DNA of 64,000 bases, from contig NZ_BNAY01000013.1 of NCBI RefSeq assembly GCF_014654365.1, forward strand, positions 62,001 through 126,000. Reading direction: 5' to 3'. The notes below the pieces were generated by a model. It was given only the letters and a program-made list of their open reading frames with translations, did no database searches and had not been told where the DNA came from. The position numbers and the translations under genes are program-made. Below are positions 50,331 to 59,368 of the stretch, piece by piece. How positions within the stretch are numbered: the first letter of the stretch is position 1; each line of letters opens with the position of its first letter. The DNA comes from Amycolatopsis oliviviridis. GTDB lineage: Bacteria; Actinomycetota; Actinomycetes; Mycobacteriales; Pseudonocardiaceae.

Positions 50331-51068
50331 ATGCGAATCGTCGATCTTGCCTCCCGTCCCGATCTCCTCGATCCCGCGCTGAATCTCGGCGACGTCGGCG
50401 GTGAGTTCATCTACGCCGGGTTCAGCGGGAAGATGATCACCCCGGAACGGTTCCTGCGGCACTGGTCCCGGTATTTCCTGATCGCGCTGGACGACGACGG
50501 CGTGCCGATCGCGCGGGCGCTGTCGGTCCCGCTGACCTATCCCGCCGACGATCGCCACGAACTGCCCGCGCACGGCTGGGACGAGGCGATCCAGTGGGCG
50601 GCGCAGGATCTCATGGACGGCCGCGCGCCGGACACCCTGTGCGCGCTGGAAGTCGTCGTGGCGCCGAAAATGCGGGGGACCGGGCTGTCGACGCCGATGC
50701 TGAAGGCGCTCAAGGCGCGGGCGGCCGAGGCGGGGCTGAAGCGGCTGATCGTTTCGGTGCGCCCGATCGGCAAGGAGGACGAACCGGATGTCCCTATGGA
50801 GGAGTACGCGGTGCGGCGTCGCGAAGACGGGCTGCTCGCCGACCGCTGGCTGCGCACGCACGAACGGCTGGGCGCGCGGATGATCAAGATCTGCCCGTTC
50901 GCCGTGACCATTTCGGGCTCGATCGCGGACTGGAAGGAATGGAGCGGGGTCAACCTCGTCGACGGCGACAACGTGATCCCCGGCGGGATCGCGCCGGTGC
51001 ACGCGAACGTCGAGCGGGACTGCGGGGTCTACGTGGAGGCGAACGTGTGGATGGAGCATCCGTTCTGA
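50331..51068 (+). CDS. GNAT-like acetyltransferase
   Basis: 245 residues. The central part has the GNAT acetyl-CoA motif order: LEVVVAPKMRGTGLSTPML (pyrophosphate loop R-G-T-G-L-S) then a helix and the strand LKRLIVSVRP. About 90 residues precede it and about 100 follow, longer than minimal GNAT proteins. It may end the 42-51 kb cluster, but the link is positional only (54 bases after the glycosyltransferase). Substrate unknown. Confidence 0.7.
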   Translation: MRIVDLASRPDLLDPALNLGDVGGEFIYAGFSGKMITPERFLRHWSRYFLIALDDDGVPIARALSVPLTYPADDRHELPAHGWDEAIQWAAQDLMDGRAPDTLCALEVVVAPKMRGTGLSTPMLKALKARAAEAGLKRLIVSVRPIGKEDEPDVPMEEYAVRRREDGLLADRWLRTHERLGARMIKICPFAVTISGSIADWKEWSGVNLVDGDNVIPGGIAPVHANVERDCGVYVEANVWMEHPF

Positions 51069-51079
51069 GCGCGGTCCCG

Positions 51080-51138
51080 GATGTCATGAAAGGGCCGTTC
51101 AGGACGAAATATGTCCTGAACGGCCCTTTCATGACATC
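51080..51138. terminator. Perfect 26-bp-arm hairpin between convergent genes
   Basis: Arms starting GATGTCATGAAAGGGCC pair perfectly over 26 bases around a 7-base loop (51106-51112). It lies between the GNAT-like and carboxypeptidase genes and likely terminates both. Confidence 0.8.
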
Positions 51139-51161
51139 TGTGGGGAGCCGGGAAGGGCGCG

Positions 51162-52832
51162 TTACCCCAGCACCGTGCTCAGCCGCTGCCCGCCGGCCCG
51201 CTCCGCCCGCGCCACGAACTCCTTCAGCAGCGCCCGCGCCTCCGGCACCGCCTCGCTGATCGCCGTCGCGGCTTCGGCCAGCTTCCCGGCGACATCGCTG
51301 TCCAGCACCGGATCGTGCTCCAGCTGGGCGGTCTCGATGAGCCGCTTCAAGGCGATAGTCGCCTTCACCCGCGCCCGCGGATCGTCGCCGAGTGCCCGCA
51401 GGATGCTCGGCCCGTGCCCGACGAGGTCGTCGTACAGTTCCCGCGAGGAGCCCACGTGCCGGGCGAAAACCTCTTCGGCCTCTTGGAGCAGAAGGCTGTC
51501 GGGACCGGTCGGGCAAGTGAGCTCCAGCAGGAACTCCATGATCGCCGGGCCGACCTCTTCGATCACCTTACGGGCTTCTTCGTACGGCGGCTGGAAAGCG
51601 CCGAGCACGTCGCCGCCGACCGGCGGTCTGCCGGTCTCGATGCAGAACGTCCGCACCTTCTTCAGCCCGGGATTCACGAAATGGCGGGCGAAGGTGTAGT
51701 CGTCGATGGTCGCCGTCGTCGGATACAACCCGACGCTCTGTTGCAGCGTGTACGTCCGGCCGTGCGCCTTCGGGATGACGTCGCGCATCCGGCTCCCGGC
51801 GCGGAGGAACCAGTCCAGATCGCCCTGCGGGATGTATTCGCGGTAGCGCCCGTCGTTCGGCACGCCGCGATCCGGGTTCGGCACCCGGAAGTTCTGCGCG
51901 GGATCGGTGGTCTGGTTGTCGTCGTCGCCCCACGGATAGAGGATCAACTCGCTGTAGGAATGCAGGTCCAGCACGGCCGTGATGTGCGGGAACGTGTCCA
52001 GCAGCCAGCGGATGTCGCGGGTTTCCGGCTCGGAGAACGCCTGCGGGCCGCGATAGATCTCGCTCGCCGGGTCGGCGCTGGTGCCGATCCCGCTTTCGAA
52101 GAGGAAGTCGTAGTTGCGGTTGAGGTCGACGCCGCGGCTGTTCCCGCGCCACATCCGCAGATGCTCCGCGGACAGGACGATGTCGCGGCCGTCCGGGTTG
52201 ACCATCGGGACCACGAAGATGTCCAGGCTGTCGACGATCAGCCTGACCAGGCTGTGCCCGTAGTCGCTGCCGGGGTAGTACACCGACGTCTGCGACGAGA
52301 GGGCGTAGGCCATCCGGAAGATCCAGTTGTACAGCAGCTCGGGGTTCATCAGTTCGCGCGCGTGCGCCCCGGCCATCAGGATCACGCCCGGCCGGTCGGC
52401 CCGGTCGCCGCCGCGCATCCTCAGCGCGGACATGGGCTTTCCCTGGACGGACCGTTCGGGCAACCGGACCCAGGACAACGTGTCCGGCAGGGACTGGGCC
52501 ATGTCGCGGATCAGGCGTTCGAACTGTACGGAATCCCGGTATCCGGGCGGCACGGCGGTTTCCGGTCCGGCCGCGAGGCTCCGCGCGGCGGGTTCCGGCG
52601 CGAGCTCCAGCGGCGCGGCCTCGACGTCGGGATGGACGTGGACGTCGTGCCCGTCGCCGGTGAGTCCGGTGATCTCCGCGTCGGCGAGGTAACCGTCGAT
52701 CGCGGCGCCGCCGCCGGTTTCCCTCGCCGTCGAAGGGAACAGGTCGAGCCCGCGACGGGCGAGCAGGCGCAGGGCCGCGGGATCGGCGACGGAGACGGTG
52801 ACGAAATGCCGGGCGGGGTCGGAATCGGGCAT
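51162..52832 (-). CDS. M14-family zinc carboxypeptidase
   Basis: 556 residues. Zinc ligands H157 and E160 in GAHARELMNPE, the third His in LDLHSYSELI, and the catalytic Glu in FCIETG are all present. The N-terminal about 95 residues are an extra domain and the C-terminal about 140 form a helical extension. No signal peptide is visible, unusual for the secreted members, so it may act in the cytoplasm or leave by another route. ATG start; convergent with the GNAT-like gene. Confidence 0.88.
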   Translation of the reverse strand: MPDSDPARHFVTVSVADPAALRLLARRGLDLFPSTARETGGGAAIDGYLADAEITGLTGDGHDVHVHPDVEAAPLELAPEPAARSLAAGPETAVPPGYRDSVQFERLIRDMAQSLPDTLSWVRLPERSVQGKPMSALRMRGGDRADRPGVILMAGAHARELMNPELLYNWIFRMAYALSSQTSVYYPGSDYGHSLVRLIVDSLDIFVVPMVNPDGRDIVLSAEHLRMWRGNSRGVDLNRNYDFLFESGIGTSADPASEIYRGPQAFSEPETRDIRWLLDTFPHITAVLDLHSYSELILYPWGDDDNQTTDPAQNFRVPNPDRGVPNDGRYREYIPQGDLDWFLRAGSRMRDVIPKAHGRTYTLQQSVGLYPTTATIDDYTFARHFVNPGLKKVRTFCIETGRPPVGGDVLGAFQPPYEEARKVIEEVGPAIMEFLLELTCPTGPDSLLLQEAEEVFARHVGSSRELYDDLVGHGPSILRALGDDPRARVKATIALKRLIETAQLEHDPVLDSDVAGKLAEAATAISEAVPEARALLKEFVARAERAGGQRLSTVLG

Positions 52833-52929
52833 GTGGTGATCCCCTCTGTGATCGGTACCCCGACGACGTTAGGGATCACCACCTGCCGCGACAGGGGCGG
52901 AACGGACCGGCTTTCGGGTGGCCGGAGGG

Positions 52930-52982
52930 GCATTCAGAGGACGAAACGCGTTGTGAACACACGCATTTCGTCCTCTGAATGC
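52930..52982. repeat. C-family inverted pair
   Basis: Two facing 21-base C units (core GCATTCAGAGGACGAAA, 52930-52950 and 52962-52982) around 11 bases, directly 3' of the LLM gene and 5' of the carboxypeptidase gene. Possible terminator for the LLM operon. Confidence 0.8.
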
Positions 52983-52988
52983 GGTAGG

Positions 52989-53954
52989 TCAGCCGCGCAA
53001 TTCCGCGGCGATCCGGCCCGCCGCCGCGAAGGACTCCTCCTCCGGTTCCCCGAGCAACGGGAGCAGGATGACGGATTCGGTCCCGGCCGCGTACAGCGCG
53101 CGGATCTGTTCGACGCAGCGGTCGAGCGGGCCGCTGACGCTCAGCCTGTCGATCCACTCCGGACGCAGGCGCCGCGCCAGCTCGGCTCGGTCGTCACCCG
53201 CGGCGGCGACCTCGGCCAGCAGTTCGGCGCCGAAGTCCAGCGGCTCCAAGGCCGGGCCGGAGTTCGGCCCGATGGCGGACGCGACGTCGGATCGCGCCCG
53301 CTCGCGGGCCCGTTCGGGGTCCTCGTCGAGCGCCAGCCAGTTGTAGGCGGCGATCGTGTGGCTCTCGACGCCGATGACGCCGCGCGTCGCGCGGACGTAC
53401 TCCGGCGTCGCCGGTTCCGCCAGGAGCGTCCCGTCGGCCACCCGGCCCGCCGCCGCGAGGGACTTCGGGCCGCGGACACCGGCGATCAGCTTCGGCGGCA
53501 CCGCGGGCGGGAACTCCAGTTCGACCTCGTCGAGCCGGACGTGCTTGCCCTCGAAGGAAACCCGCTCACCCGCCAGCAGCCGCCGGACGACCGTCAGCGT
53601 CTCCTCGAACGCGGCCAGCGCGGACTTCGGCCACGCGTCGATCTGCCGCATCCAGCTCGGCACCCCGTGCCCGAACCCGGCGATCAGCCTGCCCGGGTAC
53701 AGCTCCGCCAGCGCCGCGATCTCCATCGCCACGATGGCCGGATTCCTCGCCACGGCGGGCATGATGCCGATGCCGAGGGTGATCTTCTCGGTCGCCGCCA
53801 GCACCGTCGCCGCCGTGGCGATCCCGCCCGCGTAGAAGCAGTCCTCGACGATCCAGACCTCGTCCAGGCCCTCCTGTTCCGCGCGCCGGGCCAAATCCTT
53901 CAGCCGCGCGGCCGGCAGTTCGCGCGGGATCCTGACTCCGAGCCGTGAAACCAT
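52989..53954 (-). CDS. LLM-class F420-dependent oxidoreductase
   Basis: 321 residues of luciferase-like fold. N-terminal RLGVRIPRELP, VWIVEDCFYAGG, LGIGIMPAVARNPAIVAMEIA and GRLIAGFGHG match the F420-binding MER/LLM group rather than FMN enzymes. It starts 15 bases after the ribosomal protection gene, on the same strand, so the two are probably co-transcribed; it could modify the same antibiotic-type compound. Substrate unknown. Confidence 0.85.
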   Translation of the reverse strand: MVSRLGVRIPRELPAARLKDLARRAEQEGLDEVWIVEDCFYAGGIATAATVLAATEKITLGIGIMPAVARNPAIVAMEIAALAELYPGRLIAGFGHGVPSWMRQIDAWPKSALAAFEETLTVVRRLLAGERVSFEGKHVRLDEVELEFPPAVPPKLIAGVRGPKSLAAAGRVADGTLLAEPATPEYVRATRGVIGVESHTIAAYNWLALDEDPERARERARSDVASAIGPNSGPALEPLDFGAELLAEVAAAGDDRAELARRLRPEWIDRLSVSGPLDRCVEQIRALYAAGTESVILLPLLGEPEEESFAAAGRIAAELRG

Positions 53955-53969
53955 GACGCTCTCCGTTCT

Positions 53970-55892
53970 TCAAACGCGCCGCAGCACGCGTAACAGATAT
54001 TCCTTGCGTTCCACCGGGTTGTTGTCGGTCCTCGATCGTGACGGCACCGCTCCCCGGACGGGCCGGTAGCCGTGGAAGGCGGTCTCCATCGCCCCTTCTC
54101 CCCGGGTCGCCGAAGGCAGGAGCTGGTGCACCTCATGGGTTTTCGCCGCCGGGATCTCGCCGTGGAGCTCCGCGGTCCCGCCTTTCGTGACCGTGGTGCC
54201 CGGGACGGCGCGAGCCTGCGCCAGGAGCGCGTTGACCGGACCGAGGGTGTCGGCGGGGGCCTGGAGGGTGAACCGGTGCATCGGTTCGTGCACGGTCGTC
54301 CCGGCCTCGCGCAACGCCGCCATCAGCACCAGCGGCGTCAGGTTGCGGAAGTCGCCCGCGGTGCTCGACATGCTCTTGTCGAAGGTGCCGTGGGCATGGC
54401 TTTGCCTGGCGTAGTACCCGGAACGCGTCATCGTCACCACGCAGTCCAGCACCTCCCAGCCGTGGACGCCCTCGCGCAGTGTCTCCTTCACCGTGTCCTC
54501 CACGGCTTTGACGAAGGAGTACGGCATGGAGCCGAGTTCGACCTCCAGCCGGAACGAGATCCCGCTCCCCGGCGGACCGGGCTCGACCCGCAACCCGACC
54601 GTCGCCAGGAAGGGATTGGGTTCCTTGCCGATGAGTTCGGCCGCCGACCCGGTGCCGGAGACGCGTTCGACGCAGATCGTGGTCGTCTCGCTGAACGTGA
54701 CGTCGATGCCGTGCTCTTCCGCGAGTGTCGCCTGTATGACCTCCTTCTGCACTTCTCCGTACAGCGAAAGGGAAGTCTCCTGCCGGACCTCGTCGTGCCG
54801 CAGGCCGATCAGCGGATCCTGTTCGGTCAGCCAGGTGAGCGCCTGGTGCAGCCGCCCGCGATCGGCCGGGCGCACCGGGGAGACGACGGTCTCCAGCGTC
54901 GGCGGCGAGAACAGGGCTCGCGTCGCGCGCGCTCGCGGAACCCCGAGCACGTCACCGATCCGGACGTCGAGCCCGGACAGCTTCGCGATCCGCCCGGCCT
55001 CGGCCGACCCCGACGCCACGGCCGAGCCGTTGTCGAAGACGCTGATCGCGGTGACCTTGCCTTCGCGGTCACCGAGCGGGACCTTGTCGCGGACGGCGAC
55101 GCGGCCGGAGAACAGCCGCACATAGGCGATCTTCTCGCCGCCTGGAGCGCGGTCGACCTTGAACACCGTGCCGGACAGCGGTCCGTCGACGTCGTTTTCC
55201 TTGGCGGGCAACAGGTTCTCGATGCCGTCGCGGAGGGCGTCGACACCGGCGCCGGTGATCGCCGAGCCGAAGTAGACCGGATACGCTTGCCCGCCTGCCA
55301 CTTTCGCGGTGAGTTCGGCATGGAGCCGCGACGGCGTGAACTCGTCCGGTTCGGTGAGATACCCGGTCAGGAAGTCCTCGTCGAGTGCCGCCAGCACGTC
55401 GATCACCCTGTCGGGTTCCCAAGGGGTCATCGCGACGACCGACGGCGTCAGTTTCGCGGCGATCTCCCGGAACACGCGGTCCGGGTCCGCGCCGCGACGG
55501 TCCAGTTTGTTCACGAACAGCAGGGTGGGGATGCCCAGCCGTCGCAACGTCCGCATCAGGACGCGGGTCTGCGCCTGGACGCCTTCGACCGCCGACAGCA
55601 CCAGGACGGCGCCGTCGAGCACGCCGAGCGCGCGTTCGACCTCGGCGATGAAATCGGGGTGGCCGGGGGTGTCGATCAGGTTGACGGTGACGTCGCCGAC
55701 GGCGAACGACACCACGGCCGCCTTGATGGTGATCCCGCGGGCGCGTTCCAGCGCCAGCGTGTCGGTCTGCGTGCTGCCGTCGTCGACGCTGCCCAGCTCG
55801 CCGATGACGCCGGCGGTGTGCAACAGCCGCTCGGTCAGGCTCGTCTTCCCGGCGTCAACATGCGCCAGAATCCCCAGATTGAGGGTCTTCAC
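53970..55892 (-). CDS. otrA: Otr(A)/TetM-like ribosomal protection GTPase
   Basis: 640 residues, EF-G-like. GTPase motifs AHVDAGKTSL, DTPGHPDF and NKLD are intact, and domains II-V follow, with a domain IV tip region (GTFDKSMSSTAGDFRNLTP) and the Otr(A)-style end RKEYLLRVLRRV. Proteins of this family displace tetracyclines from the ribosome, so it is probably a tetracycline-protection or ribosome-rescue factor of a producer-type actinomycete. GTG start, Shine-Dalgarno AAGGAC ten bases upstream but enclosed in a hairpin, with a leader reading frame running over it, so translation is probably regulated. The LLM gene follows. Confidence 0.87.
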   Translation of the reverse strand: MKTLNLGILAHVDAGKTSLTERLLHTAGVIGELGSVDDGSTQTDTLALERARGITIKAAVVSFAVGDVTVNLIDTPGHPDFIAEVERALGVLDGAVLVLSAVEGVQAQTRVLMRTLRRLGIPTLLFVNKLDRRGADPDRVFREIAAKLTPSVVAMTPWEPDRVIDVLAALDEDFLTGYLTEPDEFTPSRLHAELTAKVAGGQAYPVYFGSAITGAGVDALRDGIENLLPAKENDVDGPLSGTVFKVDRAPGGEKIAYVRLFSGRVAVRDKVPLGDREGKVTAISVFDNGSAVASGSAEAGRIAKLSGLDVRIGDVLGVPRARATRALFSPPTLETVVSPVRPADRGRLHQALTWLTEQDPLIGLRHDEVRQETSLSLYGEVQKEVIQATLAEEHGIDVTFSETTTICVERVSGTGSAAELIGKEPNPFLATVGLRVEPGPPGSGISFRLEVELGSMPYSFVKAVEDTVKETLREGVHGWEVLDCVVTMTRSGYYARQSHAHGTFDKSMSSTAGDFRNLTPLVLMAALREAGTTVHEPMHRFTLQAPADTLGPVNALLAQARAVPGTTVTKGGTAELHGEIPAAKTHEVHQLLPSATRGEGAMETAFHGYRPVRGAVPSRSRTDNNPVERKEYLLRVLRRV

Positions 55893-55962
55893 GAGGTGTC
55901 TTGTCCTTGAGGTAGGCGGAAATTACCTGTGGGAAGGACGTAGACACTCGCAAGCCGATCAT
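55855..55962 (-). CDS. Possible 35-residue leader peptide overlapping the otrA start
   Basis: ATG 55962 (or, better placed for the CTAGGAG ribosome site, TTG 55953 in the same frame) begins a frame encoding residues such as VSTSFPQVISAYLKDKTP and ending 38 bases inside otrA. Its codons run through both strands of the hairpin that hides the otrA ribosome site. This is the layout of a ribosome-stalling leader, but stalling cannot be shown from sequence. Confidence 0.45.
   Translation of the reverse strand: MIGLRVSTSFPQVISAYLKDKTPREDPQSGDSGAC
55903..55939 (-). promoter_or_regulatory. RBS-sequestering hairpin upstream of otrA
   Basis: On the reverse strand GTCCTT pairs with the Shine-Dalgarno AAGGAC, and inside it AGGTA pairs with TACCT around a 9-base loop. 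Folding would hide the ribosome site; a ribosome held in the upstream leader would open it. Confidence 0.6.
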
Positions 55963-56034
55963 CTCCTAGGCCGGGAACCGATCTTCCCGACTACAGCACC
56001 CCCGTCCCGGCGCCGCAACCGAATTACCCCCGAA

Positions 56035-56098
56035 CGCATTTCGTCCTCTGAACGCGGTAGTTGCGTGTGCAAGTACCGCATCCAGAGGACGAAATGCG
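56035..56098. repeat. C-family inverted pair after dasD-like gene
   Basis: Two 25-base C units (core GCATTTCGTCCTCTGAA and its inverse) around 14 bases, 11 bases beyond the GH3 stop. Probable terminator of the das operon. Confidence 0.8.
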
Positions 56099-56108
56099 AA
56101 AGGGTCGG

Positions 56109-57551
56109 TCAGGCCAGGTACTCGGCGGCGGCGCGGAGACTGACGTAGGACCCGCTGAACGTGTCGATCCGCGGCCCCTCGGTGTCCGGTCCCGGCGCGC
56201 CGGTCTCGACCCGGACGTAGTCCACGGAGGACTCCCGGAGCCAGCTCAGGAACTCGCGGACCTCGGGGTGCCGGTGCGCCTCGCGCGTCACGACGACGAG
56301 GTCACGAGCGCCGTGGACGGCCTCGATCGCGGTCGCGATCCCGTCCGCGCCGACCTTGACCGCGCGGGTGCCGGGCACGAGCTCGGTCAGATGCGAGCCG
56401 AGCCCCCACGGCATCGGACCGGCCGCGATGATCGGCTCGGTCTCGATGTCGATCACCAGCGGCGGGCCCTCCAACTTCGGCGAGCCCTGGATCCGCAGCG
56501 CCTTGCGCGCCGCTTCCAGGCCGAGCCGGTGGTCGACCGGCGAAATCGGCGTCGACACCGGGGGAGCGCCGAGCGCGGCGACCCGTCCGGACGCCTCGAC
56601 CAGCCGCTCCAGCGGAAGTTCGCCGGATTCGACGGCGGCCGCGATGACCGCCGCGATCCGGTTCAGATCGTCGTCGTCGAACGACACCCCGCCCAGGCAG
56701 AGCGCGTCCGCACCGGCGATCAGCGCCCGCACCGAAGCCCGGCCGACACCCTCGGTCTTGCCGAGTTCGCCCGCGACGGCGCCCATGTCGAGCGCGTCGG
56801 TGATCACCGCGCCGGTGAAGCCGAGCTCGCCGCGCAGGACGTCGGTGAGCGCCTTCGGGTTGAGCGTGGCGGGCAGGTCACCCCACGCGGGCACGACGAG
56901 GTGCCCGGTCATCACCGCGCGCACGCCCGCCGCGATCGCCGCCTTGAACGGGACGAGTTCGATCTCGTGCAGTTCCGCTTCGGTCCGGGGAAGCACGGGC
57001 AACGCGTGGTGCGAATCGTCGGTGGCCGCCCCGTGCCCGGGGAAGTGCTTGGCCGACGCGGCCACGCCGTACTTCTGCATACCGGTGATGTACGCCGCGA
57101 CATGCGGCGACGCCTTCACCGGATCCGAACCGAACGCCCGGACCCCGATGGAGGGATCCTCCGCCGCCAGGGTCAGATCCGCGCACGGGGCGAAGTTGAT
57201 CGTCACCCCGCAGGCGGCCAGCCGTTCGCCGAGCGCCGCGGCGACCGACGCCGTCAGCTCGACGTCGTCCGCGGCGCCGAGTGCGAGTGGCCCCGGGATG
57301 AACGAGCCGGTGGCGACGTCGAGCCGGGTGACGTCACCGCCCTCTTCGTCGATGCCGACGAGCACGTCCGGCCGTTCCGCCCGCAGCTGGGCGCTGAGTG
57401 CGGCCACCTGCTCGTCGTCGACCACGTTGCGGCCGAACAGGATCACGCCACCGAGACCGTCGGCCACCTTGCGGCGCAGCCAATCCGGTGCGGTGGTGCC
57501 GTCGAAGCCCGAAACGAGAACGGATGCGGCGAGCTTTTCCGGTGAAGACAA
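56109..57551 (-). CDS. dasD: GH3 beta-N-acetylhexosaminidase of the das operon (NagZ/DasD-like)
   Basis: 480 residues, no signal peptide, so cytoplasmic. The N-acetylglucosaminidase-specific signature KHFPGHG (168-174) followed by DSH (179-181) carries the His/Asp acid-base pair of NagZ-type enzymes, and D252 in AVITDALDMGAV is the expected nucleophile. It would split imported chitobiose to GlcNAc. It is the last gene of dasABC-dasD. TTG start with AAGGGG upstream, just after the dasC stop. Confidence 0.88.
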   Translation of the reverse strand: MSSPEKLAASVLVSGFDGTTAPDWLRRKVADGLGGVILFGRNVVDDEQVAALSAQLRAERPDVLVGIDEEGGDVTRLDVATGSFIPGPLALGAADDVELTASVAAALGERLAACGVTINFAPCADLTLAAEDPSIGVRAFGSDPVKASPHVAAYITGMQKYGVAASAKHFPGHGAATDDSHHALPVLPRTEAELHEIELVPFKAAIAAGVRAVMTGHLVVPAWGDLPATLNPKALTDVLRGELGFTGAVITDALDMGAVAGELGKTEGVGRASVRALIAGADALCLGGVSFDDDDLNRIAAVIAAAVESGELPLERLVEASGRVAALGAPPVSTPISPVDHRLGLEAARKALRIQGSPKLEGPPLVIDIETEPIIAAGPMPWGLGSHLTELVPGTRAVKVGADGIATAIEAVHGARDLVVVTREAHRHPEVREFLSWLRESSVDYVRVETGAPGPDTEGPRIDTFSGSYVSLRAAAEYLA

Positions 57552-57554
57552 GGA

Positions 57555-58385
57555 TTACCCCTTCACTGCGCCTGCGGTCAGGTTGGACACGAGCTTGCGC
57601 TGAACGAGAATGAAGAACACCAGTGCGGGCACGGCGTAGATGACCGACGCCGCCATGATCCCGCCCCAGTCCACGGAGAACGCCGTCCGGAACGAGGAAA
57701 GCCACACCGGCAGGGTCTGTTTGTTCTGGTCGCGCATGAACACGAACGCGAACAGGAACTCGTTCCACGCGGTGATGAAGCTGAACACCGAGGTGGTCAC
57801 CAGACCCGGCGCGAGCAGCGGCAGCGTCACCCGGCGGAAGGCGCCCGCCCGGCTGCAGCCGTCGATCATCGCGGCCTCTTCGAGGTCGTACGGGATGCCG
57901 TTGACGAAGCCGTAGAGCATCCAGCACGTGAAGGGCAGCGTCGCCGCGAAGTACACCAGCAGCAGCGAAGGCAGCTGGTTGAGCAGCCCGGCGTCACGCA
58001 TGAGCAGGTACATCGGGATCAGCAGCGCCTCGAACGGGGCGAGCTGGGCGACCAGCACCAGCAGCAGGAAGCCCTTGCGCCCGCGGAACCGCATACGGGA
58101 CAGGGGAACCGCCGCCAGCACCCCCGCGACGAGCGAGCACAGCACCGCGCCGAGCGTGACGATCAGGCTGTTCATGAGGTACGTGGTGAACCCGGGCTTC
58201 GTCAGCGCCGACACGAAGTTGTCGAGGGTCGCCGAGAGCGGGATCAGGTCGTAGTCCGGGGACAGGACCTGGCCCGGCGTCTTCAGCGAGGAGGTGAACA
58301 TCCAGTACGTCGGGAAGACGAACAGGAGGGCCACGACCACGCCGAGCGCGCCGAGGCCGATCCGCTGGGACAGGGATTTCCTCAT
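57555..58385 (-). CDS. dasC: Chitobiose ABC transporter permease DasC
   Basis: 276 residues, six helices, with the EAA loop EEAAMIDGCSRAGAFRRVTL that contacts the ATPase. It belongs to the carbohydrate (CUT1) class, MalG-like. The start ATG overlaps the dasB stop (ATGA). The operon encodes no ATPase; in Streptomyces the shared MsiK serves DasABC. Confidence 0.88.
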   Translation of the reverse strand: MRKSLSQRIGLGALGVVVALLFVFPTYWMFTSSLKTPGQVLSPDYDLIPLSATLDNFVSALTKPGFTTYLMNSLIVTLGAVLCSLVAGVLAAVPLSRMRFRGRKGFLLLVLVAQLAPFEALLIPMYLLMRDAGLLNQLPSLLLVYFAATLPFTCWMLYGFVNGIPYDLEEAAMIDGCSRAGAFRRVTLPLLAPGLVTTSVFSFITAWNEFLFAFVFMRDQNKQTLPVWLSSFRTAFSVDWGGIMAASVIYAVPALVFFILVQRKLVSNLTAGAVKG

Positions 58386-59368
58386 GACAGGTCGGCCTCC
58401 TTCGTGCGCACCAGCAGCTGGACGTACCGGGCGGTGAGCAGGATCAGCACGAGCATCATCAGCAGGGCGGCGGTCGCTGCGAGGCCGAAGTGGTTGCCCG
58501 CGAGGCCCTTGAGGTACATGTAGACCGGCAGCGTCGTGCTGGCGCCGTCCGGTCCGCCTTGACGGATCGCCCAGACCTGGGCGAACAGCTTGAAGTCCCA
58601 CAGGACCGAGAGGAACGTGACCATGGTCAGGATCGGCCGGATCGCCGGCCAGCTGACCGCCCAGAACGCCTGCCAGCCGTTGGCGCCGTCGATGCCCGCG
58701 GCCTCGTACTGCTCCTTCGGGACGCCGAGCAGCCCGGCGTACAGCGTGAACGCCACGAACGGCACGGCCTGCCAGACGACCAGCAGGCCGATCACGGTCA
58801 GGGTGCTCGCGCCGGTGGAGAACCAGGAATGCCCGATGAAGCTCTCGAAACCGAGTTTCGCGAGCGTCTTGTTCAGGATCCCGTACTGCTGGTCGAAGAT
58901 CCACTGGAAGACCGTGGTGGTCGCGACCACCGGGGTCGCCCACGCGAGGATCAGCGCGACCTGCAGGATCACCCGGACCACCGGGTTGAGATGCCGCATC
59001 AGCAGCGCCATGAACAGCGCGAGCAGCAGGGTGATGATGACGACCGACGCGGTGAACACCAGCGTGCGGACCGTGATCTCCCAGAATTCCGAATCGTTCA
59101 GGATCTCGGAGAAGTTCTCGAACCCGACCCAGACCATCTCCCCGGAGACCAGCTCGCGGAGGTCGAGCTTCCGGAGACTGATCCCGATCAGCTGCATCGT
59201 CGGCCAGCCCAGCAGGACCAGGATCGCGACCAGTGCGGGAAGGATCAGCAGGTACGGCGCCGTCCGTTCGCCGAGACGGAGACGCCGGTTGGACTTCGGG
59301 GGTTTGATGCGCGGCGATGCCGGCGGGGTGGCCCCCGCCGGCATCGTCACATCTTTCGTCGTGGTCAT
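58382..59368 (-). CDS. dasB: Chitobiose ABC transporter permease DasB
   Basis: 328 residues, a basic N-terminal tail of about 35 residues and six helices, MalF-like, with the EAA loop YEAAGIDGANGWQAFWAVSWP. Coupled to dasA (ATGA overlap) and dasC. Together they import N,N'-diacetylchitobiose. Confidence 0.88.
   Translation of the reverse strand: MTTTKDVTMPAGATPPASPRIKPPKSNRRLRLGERTAPYLLILPALVAILVLLGWPTMQLIGISLRKLDLRELVSGEMVWVGFENFSEILNDSEFWEITVRTLVFTASVVIITLLLALFMALLMRHLNPVVRVILQVALILAWATPVVATTTVFQWIFDQQYGILNKTLAKLGFESFIGHSWFSTGASTLTVIGLLVVWQAVPFVAFTLYAGLLGVPKEQYEAAGIDGANGWQAFWAVSWPAIRPILTMVTFLSVLWDFKLFAQVWAIRQGGPDGASTTLPVYMYLKGLAGNHFGLAATAALLMMLVLILLTARYVQLLVRTKEADLS

Noticed and set aside
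53970..55892. Second elongation factor G
   Set aside because: The C-terminal end and domain IV region fit the Otr(A)/TetM protection family better than EF-G.
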